Assembly: GCA_028571685.1 (NCBI GenBank)
Contig: CM053141.1
Span: 133,204,833 to 133,268,832 of the forward strand
DNA from: Heterohyrax brucei
Taxonomy: Eukaryota; Chordata; Mammalia; Hyracoidea; Procaviidae
Length of the DNA stretch: 64,000 bases
Direction: 5' to 3'
Shown: positions 1 through 11,639 of the stretch, piece by piece
Layout of the letters: each line of letters begins with the position of its first letter
Numbering within the stretch: position 1 is the first letter of the stretch
Translations under genes and position numbers: made by a program
The notes under the pieces: generated by a model
Database searches by the model: none
What the model was told of the DNA's origin: nothing
What the model saw: the letters and a program-made list of their open reading frames with translations, nothing else

Positions 1-1
1 C

Positions 2-313
2 TAAATTGACGAGAACTTGCTTCCTCACACTTCTCTCCTGAGCAGCATCAGGCAAGCAGCCATACTCTGGAGCAAAAGCTTGGTCCTCACAGGCTTTGCT
101 GAGTAAATTTATTCGAGTCATCTCGCCTGGGAAACAGATTTCTTCAAAACCATTTAAAGCTTTCCAAAGGGCAAAAGCAAGACGGTCATGAGCCAGAGTT
201 ACCATAAATGCTTCCACTCCCTTGATTTCATTTCGGAAATAATGAAGAAAAGAGGCAGTCACCACTGTTGGCTCACGCTTTAAGGGGGAGCCCGACCTGC
301 TCCTCTTGCCCAC
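2..313 (-). CDS. Unidentified open frame at the left edge, possibly a partial exon
   Basis: Read on the minus strand, 104 codons stay open from just inside a TGA at 314-316 to the window edge, so the frame is truncated on the left. The peptide has a basic, serine-rich start (KRSRSGSPLKRE) and then a mixed hydrophobic stretch with segments such as FLHYFRNEIKGVEAF and FALWKALNGFEEICFPGE. That composition looks more like a real protein than a chance frame, and I see no repeat signature in it. A weak acceptor-like pyrimidine tract ending in AG precedes it on the minus strand near 316. It could be an exon of a gene divergent from the CpG island, or a piece of a processed retrocopy. I do not recognise the family and assign no function. 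Confidence 0.3.
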   Translation of the reverse strand, partial: MGKRSRSGSPLKREPTVVTASFLHYFRNEIKGVEAFMVTLAHDRLAFALWKALNGFEEICFPGEMTRINLLSKACEDQAFAPEYGCLPDAAQERSVRKQVLVNL

Positions 314-1235
314 TCAAGTTAAGAATGGGACGCCAAAAGTAAAGTTAGTATTCTTGCGGAGTCATTGATGCATTAAAACATTGTTGAATTAAATTTCATT
401 CAAACCAACGTCTCTGCCATCCGCCACCTACATCTGAGCACAGAACTATCCCGGCAAAACCTCTTGGCCCATCGCCTTTTGTGGCTCTGAGGAGTCTTCT
501 AGGTGGGAGAGCCTCCAGGTCAGGGAGCAAGGGGGCTGAAGACTTTGGGCAAATTAGTCTGCCAACAGGTTTTTCAGGCACAAGTTTCCCAAGGTCGTGC
601 CCGCATCTCTTTTCCCCCCTTGTCAATTTTCTTGCCTTGGCTTATGTTGGAACGCTGGAATGGTTTGGGATGAATGAGGTGGCAGCGGTTGACGCATAAG
701 TCACAGTAAGAGGCTATTTCATTTCTAGGGGAGGAAAGGCCGCGAAGCAAGGAGGGAGAGAGAAAGAAAGTGGAAAGCGGGGGCTAAAAATACGAGGGGA
801 GGAGAGGAGAAACCCAGTTGGAGGTAAGAAAAGGTGGCATGGGTAAACGAGTGGAAGGTGGAAAAGAAGAGCGAGCAGGTTGGTGGACACGATCCTGCAT
901 GACGGCCAGGGCGCTGAGAAGGGTGGTAGCGAGCGAGGGGCGTGGGCCGTGTGGGGGGCGCCGCGGAGAGGGCGGGGAGGGCTGCTGTCACTCAGGCCGA
1001 GCCCGGTTCGCGGGCCCGGGGCAGGGGGGCGGACGCGGGGGCGCACGGCAGCCGGAGGGCGCGGCGGCTCCGGCAGCCTGGGCATTGGTGGCCGCGCCCC
1101 AGTAGCGGCCGTGCGCCCGCGCCGTGCTCCGCGCCCCTGCACACCGACTTCGCGCCACGACCGCCCAGGGGCTGCCCCGGACCGCGCGCGCCCGTTGGGG
1201 GTCCGCCGAGCGGCGCCGGCGGCCCGGCCGCATTG

Positions 1236-1243
1236 TGACGTAG
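1236..1243 (+). promoter_or_regulatory. CRE-like site TGACGTAG
   Basis: The half site TGACG with a CRE-like 3' extension lies in the core of the CpG island, about 30-100 bases upstream of the most plausible start region. CREB/ATF proteins bind TGACGTCA and close variants, often near CpG-island start sites. Function is inferred from motif and position only. Confidence 0.4.
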
Positions 1244-1264
1244 CGGGGCCGCGGCAGCGCCTCT

Positions 1265-1397
1265 ACCGTCCGCCGGCCCGCCGGCTCCCACTCGCTCTGC
1301 GGTTTTTGCTGCTCCCGCCGACCGCTGTGCATTAGAGCGTCCGTCCGTCCGCCCGTGCGTCCGCGCTCCGGAGCCGCCAAGGCGCGAGGCGCCCCGG
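1265..1397 (+). other. Candidate noncoding first exon
   Basis: A strong splice donor, CCCCGG|GTGAGT, lies at 1397/1398. The exon start is not defined by the sequence; I place it after the CRE-like site, near the pyrimidine-rich CTCCCACTCGCTCTGCGG. This stretch contains no ATG, so the exon would be entirely 5' UTR, with the start codon in a later exon outside the window. A short CGTCCGTCCGTCC tandem run lies near 1338. The gene cannot be named because no coding sequence is visible. Confidence 0.45.
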
Positions 1398-1460
1398 GTG
1401 AGTTCAGGTCTCGGGTGGGTTGCGCCACGGGGAGGCGGAGAATGTCGGGCGCGGGCAGCT

Positions 1461-3850
1461 CAGCCCTGCCAAGTTTGCACCGAGCGACCCCGGCGGGTGT
1501 CGCCTGCTCCCCTCAGCCCTGGGGCCCCCTTTGTGCCGTGAGCCCCATCTGCTCCAGGCAGCGGCAGCGCCTCTGCAGGAAAGGTTTGAGGGGAGATCTC
1601 TATAGTAACGGTGGCGGCAGCGCCTGCCAGGCGGCTGTTCTACTCCGGGGAAGGGGGAAGAGCCTCCACCTCGGTTTCCAGGGGATTGTTCTTTTCATTT
1701 GCCCGCTTCTCGTCGTTGTTGTTCTGGCTGCCACCAAGGATGGTACCGGAGGCTGAGATGGGCAGTGCCGCGGCTCAGAAGAGCTGAGCGAACTGGGGGC
1801 CACGTAATAGTAATAGCAACAATACTAACAACAAGGCTAGTATCGAAGCAGAGGAGGGATTCCCGATGTTGCTGCCGCCCAAGGGGAGCCCCTCTCGCAT
1901 CTGCACCGCAGATCCCTGCCTGCCCCGTCCAGCCCTGGTTCTGCCCGCCTGCCCGGGCACTGTCCTGTGCCCGAAGGCTTGTCCGTCAGTTTTAGCGGGG
2001 ACTGTTTCTTTCTTGGCCTTCTGTCATGGTGACGACTTTCATCTGCAGGTGGTAAATGGGGTGAACTGGTATTTTGGCTATTGTCAAATGCCACGTTTTG
2101 TTTATTTCATCTTTTGAGAAAAGAAAAGAGGAAAAATTATGAGCCATTACTGGCAGCCATACAGTTTCCACAGGAAATACTAGCATTCTTGGAGGAACAC
2201 GCTACTGCTTGCAGCAAAGAAAGTCTTTAGGAAACAAAAAGGCAACAGCATTGTTACTCGTTTTCAATGGGCCGCTACGAGAGGGGAAACGTGTTTTGTT
2301 TTTTCTTTTCTGGTGGGAGCATTGATTTCCTTGGGAAAGTTAATCAAGGAAGCATTCCTCTAGGTGTCTGTTTTTCACTTGCTCAATTCTGGGCCCCTTT
2401 CATGCTATTACTGACAAGTGCCTATCAAAAGGCCGGAGGAAAGGGAGAACCATCTCGCCACACACCATGTGCAGTGGAGCCCGGCCAGGGTGCAGTTTGT
2501 AGAATGAAATCAGGGCTGTCTGGGGAGGTTTATGAGGATCACATGTGTGCAGAGCATGTCAGCTCTCTAAGGTGTTACTCTAAGCACGTAATTTTCAAGC
2601 ACTTTCCGTTTCTGAATCTGCAGCAAGGCGAAAACCTATTTCTCTTATTATGGAGCAGACATGCCAGTTAGGAATGAGTTGAAATCTGTATTTCACTCGT
2701 GTGTATTGAAATTTTAAAAGGCAAAAAGAACAAGGTGTAGGAAAGCAGCATGCTGATGTGTACACCACTTGGAGAGAGTATCTTGATTATTTCTGATGCT
2801 TCTTAAAGATACATTACATTTGGCATGGTTAGAGTTTACTGAGATACCTCCAGTTGTCCAAAAAATATGTGGAAAAGGTGTGACATTTTGGTACCTATCA
2901 CAGAAGCCTCTTGAGAAGTCAATATTAACTGACGATTAGATTACATGTAACTTGGCTTGGCAACTAAGAATGTATCCATCTCCAGGTCTGGTATTCAAAG
3001 AAAATGGTGCTTCTCTTAAGGATTTCTGTACCTCTGAGAAATGAAATATGAAAGGAGATTTTAAAGTGTGTGATCTAGTTTTTAGTACACACTTCAGTTT
3101 CCCCATACCAGGCATTTCATGAGGAAAGGTTACAACATAGTTGTTTTAAAATGATGCTGTGTTTGTTAATTTGATATTTACCATTTGCTGATGTCCAAAA
3201 GGAAATGACTAAAGCCAGTGAATTTCTGTGTCTACTGTGTCACAGCCTTGCTCATTCCAGGCATTTGTTCCGGGAAGGTGAACAGTGACAGTGTGGAGCA
3301 GAGGCCAAGAAACTGTGTGCTGTTGTTTTGGAAGGAATTGTGGCAGTACTTTACTACTCTAAGGAGAAGGGAAACTCACACAAACATCTAATACAAACAG
3401 ATGATCTCTGATGTTATCAAAGAGAACCTGGAGCTATTTTTCATGCTAGATTTGAGGTATTTCTTGAGGAAATCATCCCAAGGAGCAGGTGCATCATTAT
3501 AAGAAGCACAAGGGAGTTTCTCTTTTAAATGCAAAACCTAATTGAACAGCACCGAGAGAATCAGTGACACTCTGAGAATAGAAGCCTTGTTTTTGGCAGA
3601 CTATTAGATTATGGTTGCAATAGGAGAAATGTGTCTTGGGAGAAAAATAGTATCCTAGTGAAAATTAAACAGTTGCTTCTGTGAAATTTTTATCTTTATA
3701 TGCTTGTTTCCTTGCGTCCCTTTGACTGTGATTGGCATGCAAATTCACTTGCAGAAAGTAGTTTGCTAAAAATGAATCAGTAAGTTGGAAACTTATATGA
3801 TATATACTATACATGATTTTGCACTTTAAAAAAGCCGACCAAAAAGCATA
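1461..3850. other. Promoter-proximal intron, no recognised element
   Basis: GC content falls from the island edge to ordinary intron levels by about 2 kb. The segment 1840-2000 is still fairly GC-rich. I see no named transposon, RNA gene or coding exon. Positive regulatory elements are common in such positions, but nothing here identifies one. Confidence 0.4.
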
Positions 3851-3852
3851 AA

Positions 3853-4001
3853 CTCTTTGCTGTTGAGTCTGACTCATACTGATGCTACAGGATAGAATAG
3901 AATTGCCCTGTCATAGGGTTTTCCAGGAGCAGCTGGTAGATTTGAACTGCCATCCTTTTGGTTAGCAGCCAGGACTTAACTGCTGCACCACCAGGGCTCC
4001 T
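3853..4001 (-). repeat. AfroSINE, short form
   Basis: On the plus strand the copy runs from the tail (GTTGAGTCTGACTCATA) to the reversed head (CTGCACCACCAGGGCTCC). The tRNA-derived box A region is recognisable near 3980. It lacks the internal segment with GTAAAGATTATAGCC found in the long form. Confidence 0.85.
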
Positions 4002-4423
4002 TATGTAGGTTAGATAACTAGATTTTGGTTTTATGGTCTGCATTTTATCATCTACTCTTTTTCACAGTTTTTAAAGTTAATGATCAAAATAAGTGTTGAA
4101 TGATGCATGTTAACTAGGCCCTGGAAAAGCACTAATTGATTTCTAATACTTACTGTATGTTGAATTTGCTGTTGACAAGGAACTTATAAAGGAAAAGCAA
4201 GCATACAAAAAATTAAATAAAAGTTAAAAAAAAGAAAGAAGACCTTTTATGATTCAGTGCCCGAAACTCTGGTCATTGAAAAGAAATTCCAAGGAAAAGT
4301 ACCTGAGTCAGCTTAAGTTTATTATCAGTTATCCATTGCAGAATAGCGAATCATCCCAAAGCATAGTTGTTGAAAATTACTATAGTTCACGATTACATGG
4401 TAAGCGATTTGAGTTGGAAGGAG

Positions 4424-4620
4424 ATCTGGTGGAGCAATGGGTAAGTGCTCAGCTGCTAACAGGAAGGTTGGCAATTCAAACACACCCAACAGCTCTGTGA
4501 GTAAAAAACTTAATGATCTACTCTGCTAAAGAGTATAGCCTACAAAACCTTATGGAACTGGTCAACTCTGTCACATAGGGTCATTTTGAGTTGAAAACCA
4601 ACTTGATGGAATCCAACAAC
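4424..4620 (+). repeat. AfroSINE, long form
   Basis: The head includes GGTGGAGCAATGGGTAAGTG, and a box-B-like segment GGTTGGCAATTCAAAC follows. The internal ATCTACTCTGCTAAAGAGTATAGCC marks the long subfamily, and an RTE-like tail ends the copy. Flanking sequence at 4300-4420 and 4620-4980 resembles an older repeat that this SINE entered. Confidence 0.75.
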
Positions 4621-5620
4621 AGTAATGACAATTTGAGTTGGTTTCAGCCACATGGTGGTTCTGCTGTTCTTGGCTGGATTTCTTTAGATATCTTAAGTCA
4701 GCTGGTTAGTTGGCTGGTGGTAGGATGATAAAGAAGGACCTCACTCACATATCTACATATTATCAGTCTGTTGGCTTGATTAACAGATGACTGCTCTGTG
4801 TGTCTCCCGGTCTCCTGCAAGCTAGCTTGGGCTTCTTTGCATCCTGCTCAGAGTTCCAAGAGTAGCAAAAGATCAAGCTTTAGGGCAGAAGTACATTTTC
4901 AAGCCTCTGCTTGTATCCCATTTACTACTCTCTAATGGGCCAGATGAAAGCACAAGGCCATCCCACAGTAGGGGAATATATAAAGACTTCAGTTATTAGT
5001 GGTTGGACAACCCTTGTTCTAGCAGATGTTTTCTGCTAAGGGATTGTGGAATGCAAGTTAGGAAGAAGACGTGCAGCCTGCTTGTGGACAGCTGAGAACT
5101 GAGGTTAAGGAATTGTCCTGTATATCATCATCCTGTAAGCTTAGTCTTTAAACAATGCACAGAAGAGGAGCAACGCAATGGGAATAAAGTTTTAGCCATA
5201 TCCTTCTAACAGTGGTATCAGGACAGGGTGGAGATGGTAGCCCAGTGGCAGAGTTGGCAGAAGATTGCTGTGATGTGGCAGGAGGTGAGGAAAGCTCTGA
5301 CAAACAAAGCAGTGGAAATACAGTGGAAAGGATCTATCTGGGAGAGCCTGTGTTTAGGATTAAGTGACTGATTACAAGGGGTTAGTGAAAGCACAGAGTC
5401 AGAAACATTTTGAGATTTTAAAAAGCTTAAGTCACTGAATGAATGATTGTGCCGTAGTGAGGAATAGAGAAATCAATAAGTGATTTATTTGGGGGCAGGA
5501 GAAAAATTCAGTTCAGGAAGGTTGATTGAAAGAGATAAATTGAATGTGAAAGTACATTATAAGCTGTGGAGTATACTATGAATGTTAGGTGCTGTTTAGC
5601 ATTTAAATCTCAGGAGACTG
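4621..5620. other. Old repeat remnant and unassigned intron
   Basis: Together with 4310-4420, the 4621-4980 part looks like a decayed MaLR/MLT-like LTR fossil split by the AfroSINE, but the family call is weak. From 4980 to 5620 I recognise nothing. Confidence 0.3.
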
Positions 5621-5624
5621 TTGT

Positions 5625-6040
5625 ATATCAGTTAAGTTTCTTTAGCTGTAAAGCAACAGAAAACAAATGCAAAAAATATTTACCGGCAGGCCATGGATGA
5701 GGAGTGTCGGAAGTATCAAACGGAAGTCAGAAGAACTACTTTCAGGATGCAACCAGAACTACTCTAGGGGCCTAGGGATTGCAAAATGATGTTCTTTCTC
5801 CTGAAGCAGTGACGAAGGTAGGCCGCTGGAGTGCTCTGCTCAAGACTCAGCATAAGAGGAGAGAGTGTTCCTTTGGCCTGGGTTGAGTGGTGTACTCACT
5901 CCTGAGCCTAAAGTGTTTGACTGATGTCCCAACCAAGACAACACATAATAGCGAGTAGGGAATTCCTTAAAGGCTATTAGAGCACTGCTGTCAGAAAAAG
6001 AAGTGTCTGCTGGGTAGCAAAACCAACAAATGCCCTTCAG
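5625..6040. repeat. Unclassified old interspersed repeat
   Basis: The motif AGCTGTAAAGCAACAGAAAAC followed by a low-complexity start resembles an old mammalian repeat class seen again near 6779 (GTTGCAAGTAACAGAAACC). I cannot give its name. Neither copy encodes anything. Confidence 0.3.
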
Positions 6041-6479
6041 AGATGAGCACCTAGAGATTTATGTGGGTTAGCCATGAGGAAGTAGAGCAGGCTATGCCAG
6101 ATTAGGTTTATATAGAACTGTAAGCATATTAATGACAGGCAGACCCATGGTTCAGGTGTGGTTTTCTTGGGGAAGGAGAGTGAAGAAAGAACACAGGCCT
6201 CAACGCAACGCTCTCGTCTAGACTCCTACATAAATGTGAGTAGATGTGTTAGTAGAAGAAGAAAGGAATTCTAAACACGTTCTGTTCTTTCACCTGACGG
6301 CTCAAATGAGGAGCTGTTTCTGGTTTTATAGATGGCCAGTCTAAAATTCAGGTGTTGTCCTTACCACCAAGTACAGCTGTTGGGCTAGACAGAAACATCT
6401 GGCGTCTCTCACTTTACACAGTCTGAAGAGATACACAGCTGCTCTTTGTGGAACGTCCCCGGGTGAACCAACTCTAACC

Positions 6480-6560
6480 CAAGCACACACTTTTATGGTT
6501 TCTGTTACGTGATTCTATGAACCTTGAAAATACTCAATAAATGTTAATTGAATGAGTGGA
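6480..6560 (+). repeat. L2 3' end fragment
   Basis: The sequence ends in ACTCAATAAATGTTAATTGA followed by an AATGAGTGG-like run, the usual 3' terminus of the L2 LINE. Confidence 0.5.
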
Positions 6561-6778
6561 TGTTCCATTATCTGGTGCAGTAAAATTTTCTAAAGTAATC
6601 TGGTCTGGCTTTTCATTATTCAGGGTAGAATTTACTATAAAGTCCCTAAATGCTTTTCATTGATTTAAATGTTTTAAGGTACTCTTTTTCATAGTAGGTT
6701 TTTTTTAATCCACTGTTCCCCCAAATAAGCTATTTTCTTCTTAAAAACAGATTGTGCTTATTCTTTATGTTTGTCAGG

Positions 6779-7140
6779 ACTCATGGTTGCAAGTAACAGA
6801 AACCTAGTTTACAGTTAAGTAGAAGGGGGACATATATTGAATCCTGTGCTGGAAAAGTTCAGGAAGAATTTAGTTCTGGTTTCTTCTCTTTTTCGTAGCA
6901 AAATAGTCATCAGCAATTTCAGGTTTAGCCCTGACAAGAAAAGATTAGAATTCAGGATTAATTGTACTTGGACCAGTTTTGATCACACACTCATGCCTGA
7001 ACCATTCCCTATGGCCAGAGATTTGGAGCATACTGTTTGGCTCAGCCCTGCCCTGGAGTCTTCAGGAAGGGGAGCATGTAGTGTATGTGGAGAGTATATG
7101 TGTGTTTATTGTGGGGGATGTCAGCAAAAACTCTCCTAAA
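6779..7140 (+). repeat. Unclassified old interspersed repeat
   Basis: It starts with GTTGCAAGTAACAGAAACC, as at 5645, and contains a 100-codon open frame that matches nothing I know. I read it as repeat rather than gene. Confidence 0.3.
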
Positions 7141-7269
7141 CCAATGATCTGAGAGCAGAGAAGGGATAGTTTATGAAAACAAAATATCAGAAAGAAGAGA
7201 AAGTAGGTGCTGTGCAAAGCAAAGCCAACAGATAACCTCCAGTTCCGTCTGTTTTCCCTTGAGGACAGA

Positions 7270-8015
7270 TCGTCCTCTCCCTGAGCCTGCAGGCCAGAAA
7301 GCTGGGGGTGATCCTGAATTGACCTTCTCACTTTCCCCGGCCCGCTTGATCAGTCATCAAAGTCTCCTGCTCCATCTCTTAATCTTTCTTCTCTTCCTCT
7401 GTTAGTCTAGATCCTCCTCATTTCACTTTTCACAAGTCACCTAAAATAATGCTGCCTTCAGTCTCCCTTCTAGTCTGTTTGCCTCACCACGATCAGTGTT
7501 CTTTCTAGACAACGAAGAGATAAAATTGAATCACGTAACTACCCTGCTAAGAACCATTTGAAATCTGCTCATAGCGTTTAGGTAGTTGGTGGGGGTGGGG
7601 GGAGGCAAGGCCCTGAATTACACGGTTTCCCGTGCTCTAGGCCCTGTCCGCCACCGTGGAGCCATCTCTTGCCACAGTACCCTGCGCTGGAGCTGACCTG
7701 TCTAACCTCTGGGTCCTCAGATGCTCCGTGTTCTCTTGCCTTTTCATGCCTTTTCACATGCTGTTCTCCTTGCAGAATATTTTTTCTCCTTTCTTGACTG
7801 GATGAACATCTGTTTGTCCTTCTGAACTCAACCCAAGTGTTGCTCTCTCAAGAAGCTTTTGCCAAACATCCCCTTCACCTCACTTCCTGCATCATTCTTC
7901 GTTTTGTGGTATCACCGTTGGAAATACTTATCTGTCTCGCCTTCCAGACTTAGTGTCTTGAGAGCTGAACTTTGCTTTCTTAACTTTGTATATCCATGTA
8001 ACATAACACAGTGCC
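7270..8015 (+). repeat. L2 LINE fragment
   Basis: Several conserved L2 3'-region blocks appear in order: an AACTACCCTGCTAAGAACC-like block near 7537, the CCTTTTCACATGCTGTTC block near 7748, the ACTCAACCCAAGTGTTGC block near 7825, and an end-of-element style AACTTTGCTTTCTTAAC. Divergence is high, as expected of a repeat older than the placental radiation. Confidence 0.75.
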
Positions 8016-8242
8016 CTTCTATTACAATTTTAATGCTGAATTATATGGTCAACTGTTTTTCAGATAAAGGAACACAAAAATGCACAGAATCGTTAATCGT
8101 TACAGTTTTAAGGTAATTAGTTTTAGATTTGTTCTATTCCCTCTGAATTGATTCTCCCATCTGCTAATCAGAATGTTGGAGACGAAGGCACGTCTTCTTT
8201 GAAGTTGCTGCTCAGACACTTTTTCACCTTTTAAACCTGTGC

Positions 8243-8765
8243 TTGTTTTTCACTTGGTCTAGTGCTGTTACAACAGGAATGCCTGAAGTGAAAGGCTTTA
8301 AAAAAGAGACATTTATTCTCTCACAGCCTAGCTGGCTGTAAGTCCAAATTCAGAATGCCAGTTCCAGGGGAAGGCTTTCTCTGTCAGCTCAAGGGGAAAT
8401 GTCCTTGTCATCGGTTTTGCCTGTTTGAGGAGCTTCTCAGCTTAGGGACCTCAGGTCCCAAACGTGCACTGTCTTCCTGCCTCTTGTTTCTTGTGGTATG
8501 AGATCCTCCTGTCTCTCTGTTATCTTCTCTCTTGTATATCTGAAAAGAGATTAACTTAAAATGCAACTCATTTTTTTAGACTGAGCCCTGTGTATTACCA
8601 TAACTGCCTCTAAACCTGCTTCATTAACACCACAGAGGCAGGATTTACAACACACAGGAAAATCATAGCAGATAACAGAATGGTAGACAACCACACGGTA
8701 CTGAGAATCATGGCCCAGCCAAGTTGACACACCTTTCTGAGGGACACACTTCAATCTATGGTGAT
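8243..8765 (-). mobile_element. Solo LTR, MaLR-like (ERVL class) fossil
   Basis: It is the same roughly 500-bp family as the LTRs at 19373 and 21249: a TTTATTCTCTCACAG block near the reversed 3' end and a GCCCAGCCAAGTTGACACA block near the reversed 5' end. There is no internal retroviral sequence beside it, so it is a solo LTR. It looks old and inactive. Confidence 0.7.
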
Positions 8766-8894
8766 CACTAAGACCTACTTTAAAAAACAAGTAGAAAAAT
8801 ATCAAATGTTCAGAGTAAATCTCTGGGCTAGAATCTATGATTTAGAGACCAGATGAGAAATCATTCTCCTTCCTACTGTTGAGAAGGTATTTAA

Positions 8895-9050
8895 TGATTA
8901 TAACTTTCTCTGTTTTGAGTGCTTTGTCAAGTACCTTACTATTATTAACTCTCACAGCAACCCTAGGAAGGAGGTGCTATTATTACCATCCTTTTTTTTT
9001 TAAACAAGAGGAAATGGGGATTCAGAGTTTAAGTAGCTCGCTTGCCACAA
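8895..9050 (-). repeat. MIR
   Basis: Reversed MIR core: AACTCTCACAGCAACCCTAG, then GGTGCTATTATTACCATCC, a short T run and GAGGAAATGGGGATTCAGAG. It is old and diverged. Confidence 0.75.
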
Positions 9051-9494
9051 AGCTACCTCTCCCTAGGGATTTTGGAGCTGTCAAAAGCAAAATCAAGTTT
9101 CAGTTGGGCACCTTAGTTACATGGCCCTTGAGAACTCTTCCAATTCATTTATTTTTTGTTCTTAGACCAACTGACCACCTCCAGAGCATGAAACATTCCA
9201 GCTGCCTCCCTAGCAAAGAATAGGAGGGAAGTCCTGAGTTGTCAAATGTTAAGAAGATGATGGGAAAAGATCCATTGAAAGAAATAAGGGCTTCAGTGCT
9301 ATAGCTCAAATTAAGATGAATTTCTGCCGTAGCAATTCTAGTTATGCTCCTCTTCTGTTCTTACAGAGGCTGCAATACTGTGTATAAGATGAAGCCTCTT
9401 GAAGAGGTATAGAAAAGACTTGACTTTGAAGGTCATTCAGAGTTATTCTATAGATATATAGGATGAGCTGAGCACTTTGGAAGCCTCAAAAGTT

Positions 9495-9670
9495 TAGTGG
9501 TTTTTAAACTGTTTTTAATCTGAGAACCTTTTGAAATTCTAATGAAAGTGTAATTCTTCCCTTAGAGGAAAAAGACACACACACACACACACATACACCA
9601 CTTTGCATTTAATTTCAGGAGGGCCCAGGACTCTGGGGAAGCCCATCTGTGGGTTTTCTGGTGCTTCATG
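9495..9670 (+). repeat. hAT-type nonautonomous DNA transposon
   Basis: It starts near AGTGGTTTTTAAACTGTTTT and contains GAACCTTTTGAAATTCTAATG, an (AC)n expansion, then TTTGCATTTAATTTCAGGAGG. This order matches a common mammalian hAT-derived repeat whose exact name I am not sure of. Confidence 0.45.
9574..9593. repeat. (AC)n microsatellite
   Basis: About ten AC units lie inside the hAT-type repeat. Confidence 0.9.
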
Positions 9671-11050
9671 AACTGCAGGGTAAAAACTTCATTTAACAGC
9701 TTTAATCCAGCAGAAAAATAGTAGCTGTTGCTGGATGTTTACCATGTGCCACATGTAACCATTTATTGCATGTTTATCATGAGCCTGTCCTTTAGAAAAG
9801 TATAGTTTGGCTAACCAACCCTCTAAGACATGCATCAAGAGCTGTATTGGAAACTATGGTAGGATTCAGAGAAGAAACTTACTCAGAGTTTCCCAGCTGG
9901 CAAGTGGTGAAAATGGAATTAAACCCAGAACTCATGCTGCCCCCATGTTTATTCATCTCACCAATAACTGGCATAACTGCCACTGAAACTTGGAGCTTCT
10001 GTTTTTCTTGACTTCTGTCAGCCTTCAGTCTAGCTTGCTGGAAGTCAAGTGGCCGCTTCTGCAACAGCAACCTTTTGGAGTGTCTCCAGTATGGGAGCAA
10101 TCAAGGTCTGCTCACCCTCCTCCTTCACCCATCACAACTTTTCTGCATGCTGAGCAGATAACATCATTACAATGAGAGCACTGCTGATTTCACCATCCCT
10201 TTTGAGCTCCTAGCTCATTCCTGTGTGCAGTTTACACACTTGGAAAGACTAGCTCAACAGATACTCAACAACAAACAATGACTGCAAATTCTCCACTTAA
10301 ACCCTTTCATGGATGTTTATTGGGGGCCGGCTACATAGTAGGCTGTTTGCTCCAAGCGGTGGTCATGGCAGTGAGCGGGCAGACATGGATCCTGAGCTGA
10401 TCGTGCCCACGCCTGACTCATATCTGGCTGAGAAGGGGACTCTTAAATAATTTAGTTTAGGTGTGATACATTTTATGAAAAAGGGTTAGCTCTACTCAAG
10501 GTCCTTTTGTTGTTTGCAGCTTTAAAAAAATAACAAAGTATTGTCTACTTTTCTAGCCTTTCCTCCCTCAGGATGTTTAGAGTGTTTCAGGTTTCTGGAG
10601 AGCTGGGGGGACACCCAGGCAGAGCAGTTAGTTAATCTCAGCTCCCTGCCTTTGCAGATGAGAAGGCAGAGTGACCAGATGACCTAACCGCAGGTGGGGT
10701 GAAGACAGAGGTAACTGACTAATCTGGTCCCGAGTAGACCATTGCTTACTTTAAGCCACAAGCTGTCCCTAATTTATATGTGGTGTGAGTATTGTTGTCA
10801 TTTGGTCTTGATGTTCTCAGGACTCTTTCCTGCAAACCTGGCAGGCAAGTACTGCTCAGGAAGCAAACACATTGCCAGTACCTGTTCAGTCTTTGTAGCC
10901 TCTAATAGAGTCCCCACATGCTGTCTCTTCCCTCACTGTACAGTTATTTCTCCTCACTCAACTACCAGCCCCTTAAGCAGCTGCCCAGATTTTCTCCCAG
11001 AATGCTGTCCTGTAAGTGTTTAAAGTACCACCAGCCAATAGAAAGAGAGT
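9671..11050. other. Intron without recognised element
   Basis: I see no named repeat, exon or RNA gene. Weak MIR-like similarity near 9880-9940 and 10300-10360 is too decayed to call. Confidence 0.4.
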
Positions 11051-11197
11051 ATCCCACTGTCAATTTGTTTCTGACTCCTAAGAATGTTATAGGACAGAGT
11101 AGAAGTGCCCCATAGAGTATCTAAGGAGTGCCTGATGGATTTGAACTGCTGACTTTTTGGTTAGCAGCCAAATTTTTAACCACTGCATTGTGAAGGT
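11051..11197 (-). repeat. AfroSINE, short form
   Basis: Reversed body with GGACAGAGTAGAAGTGCCCC, CTGATGGATTTGAACTGC and TTTTTGGTTAGCAGCC. The tail end is decayed. Confidence 0.8.
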
Positions 11198-11224
11198 GTT
11201 TTTAAATATATTAAGATCTTCAAA

Positions 11225-11520
11225 TGTGAGCCATGTAGACCATTTTAAATTTTCTAGTAGCCACATTCAGAAAAGCGGGGGGAGATAGGTGAGATTTGAT
11301 TTAATAATATATTTTATTTAACCCAGTATATACAGAATATTAGCATTTCTACATGTAATCAGTGTAAAAATTATTGAGATTTTACATTTTTTTCATACTG
11401 TCATCGAAACTCAGTGTGTATTTTATATGTACAGTACATATAAATTCAGACTAGCCACATATCAAAGATTCAGTAGCCATGTGTGTGTGACTGGTGGCTT
11501 CCATAGTGGACAGCGGGCTT
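11225..11520. repeat. Mammal-wide AT-rich interspersed repeat, name uncertain
   Basis: The motif TAGTAGCCACATTC near the left end, the mid-element AATATATTTTATTTAACCCA, and the right end TAGTGGACAGCG form a pattern repeated at 62915-63105. It is noncoding and old. Confidence 0.5.
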
Positions 11521-11639
11521 AGATCTAGGAGGCACTGGGACCTCCCAAAGGTGGAATCCGAGACTGCCTGCTTATCTCCCTCAGTACTTCGCTTACACCT
11601 CTGGGGTTGCCCTGCAGGAGGTGTTGCAGGCAACTGTCT

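Larger units (their letters stand above)
880..1460. promoter_or_regulatory. CpG-island promoter
   Basis: This is the only strongly GC- and CpG-rich block in the window, with dense CCGCGG, GGGCGG and GCCGCG runs and no clear TATA box. Sp1-type GGGCGGG boxes occur near 970. Such islands normally mark broadly expressed promoters with dispersed start sites. A splice donor at 1397/1398 makes the plus strand the likelier transcribed direction. The minus-strand open frame 0.6 kb to the left leaves a bidirectional promoter possible. Long frames inside the island on both strands reflect its lack of AT-rich stop codons and are not called as genes. Confidence 0.85.

Noticed and set aside
714-1428. Several overlapping frames of 90-150 codons on both strands
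   Set aside because: They lie in the CpG island, where few stop codons occur by chance. The peptides are Pro/Arg/Gly/Ala-rich in all frames with no domain.
8879-9223. A 114-codon plus-strand frame
   Set aside because: Its first half overlaps a reversed MIR; the rest has no domain.
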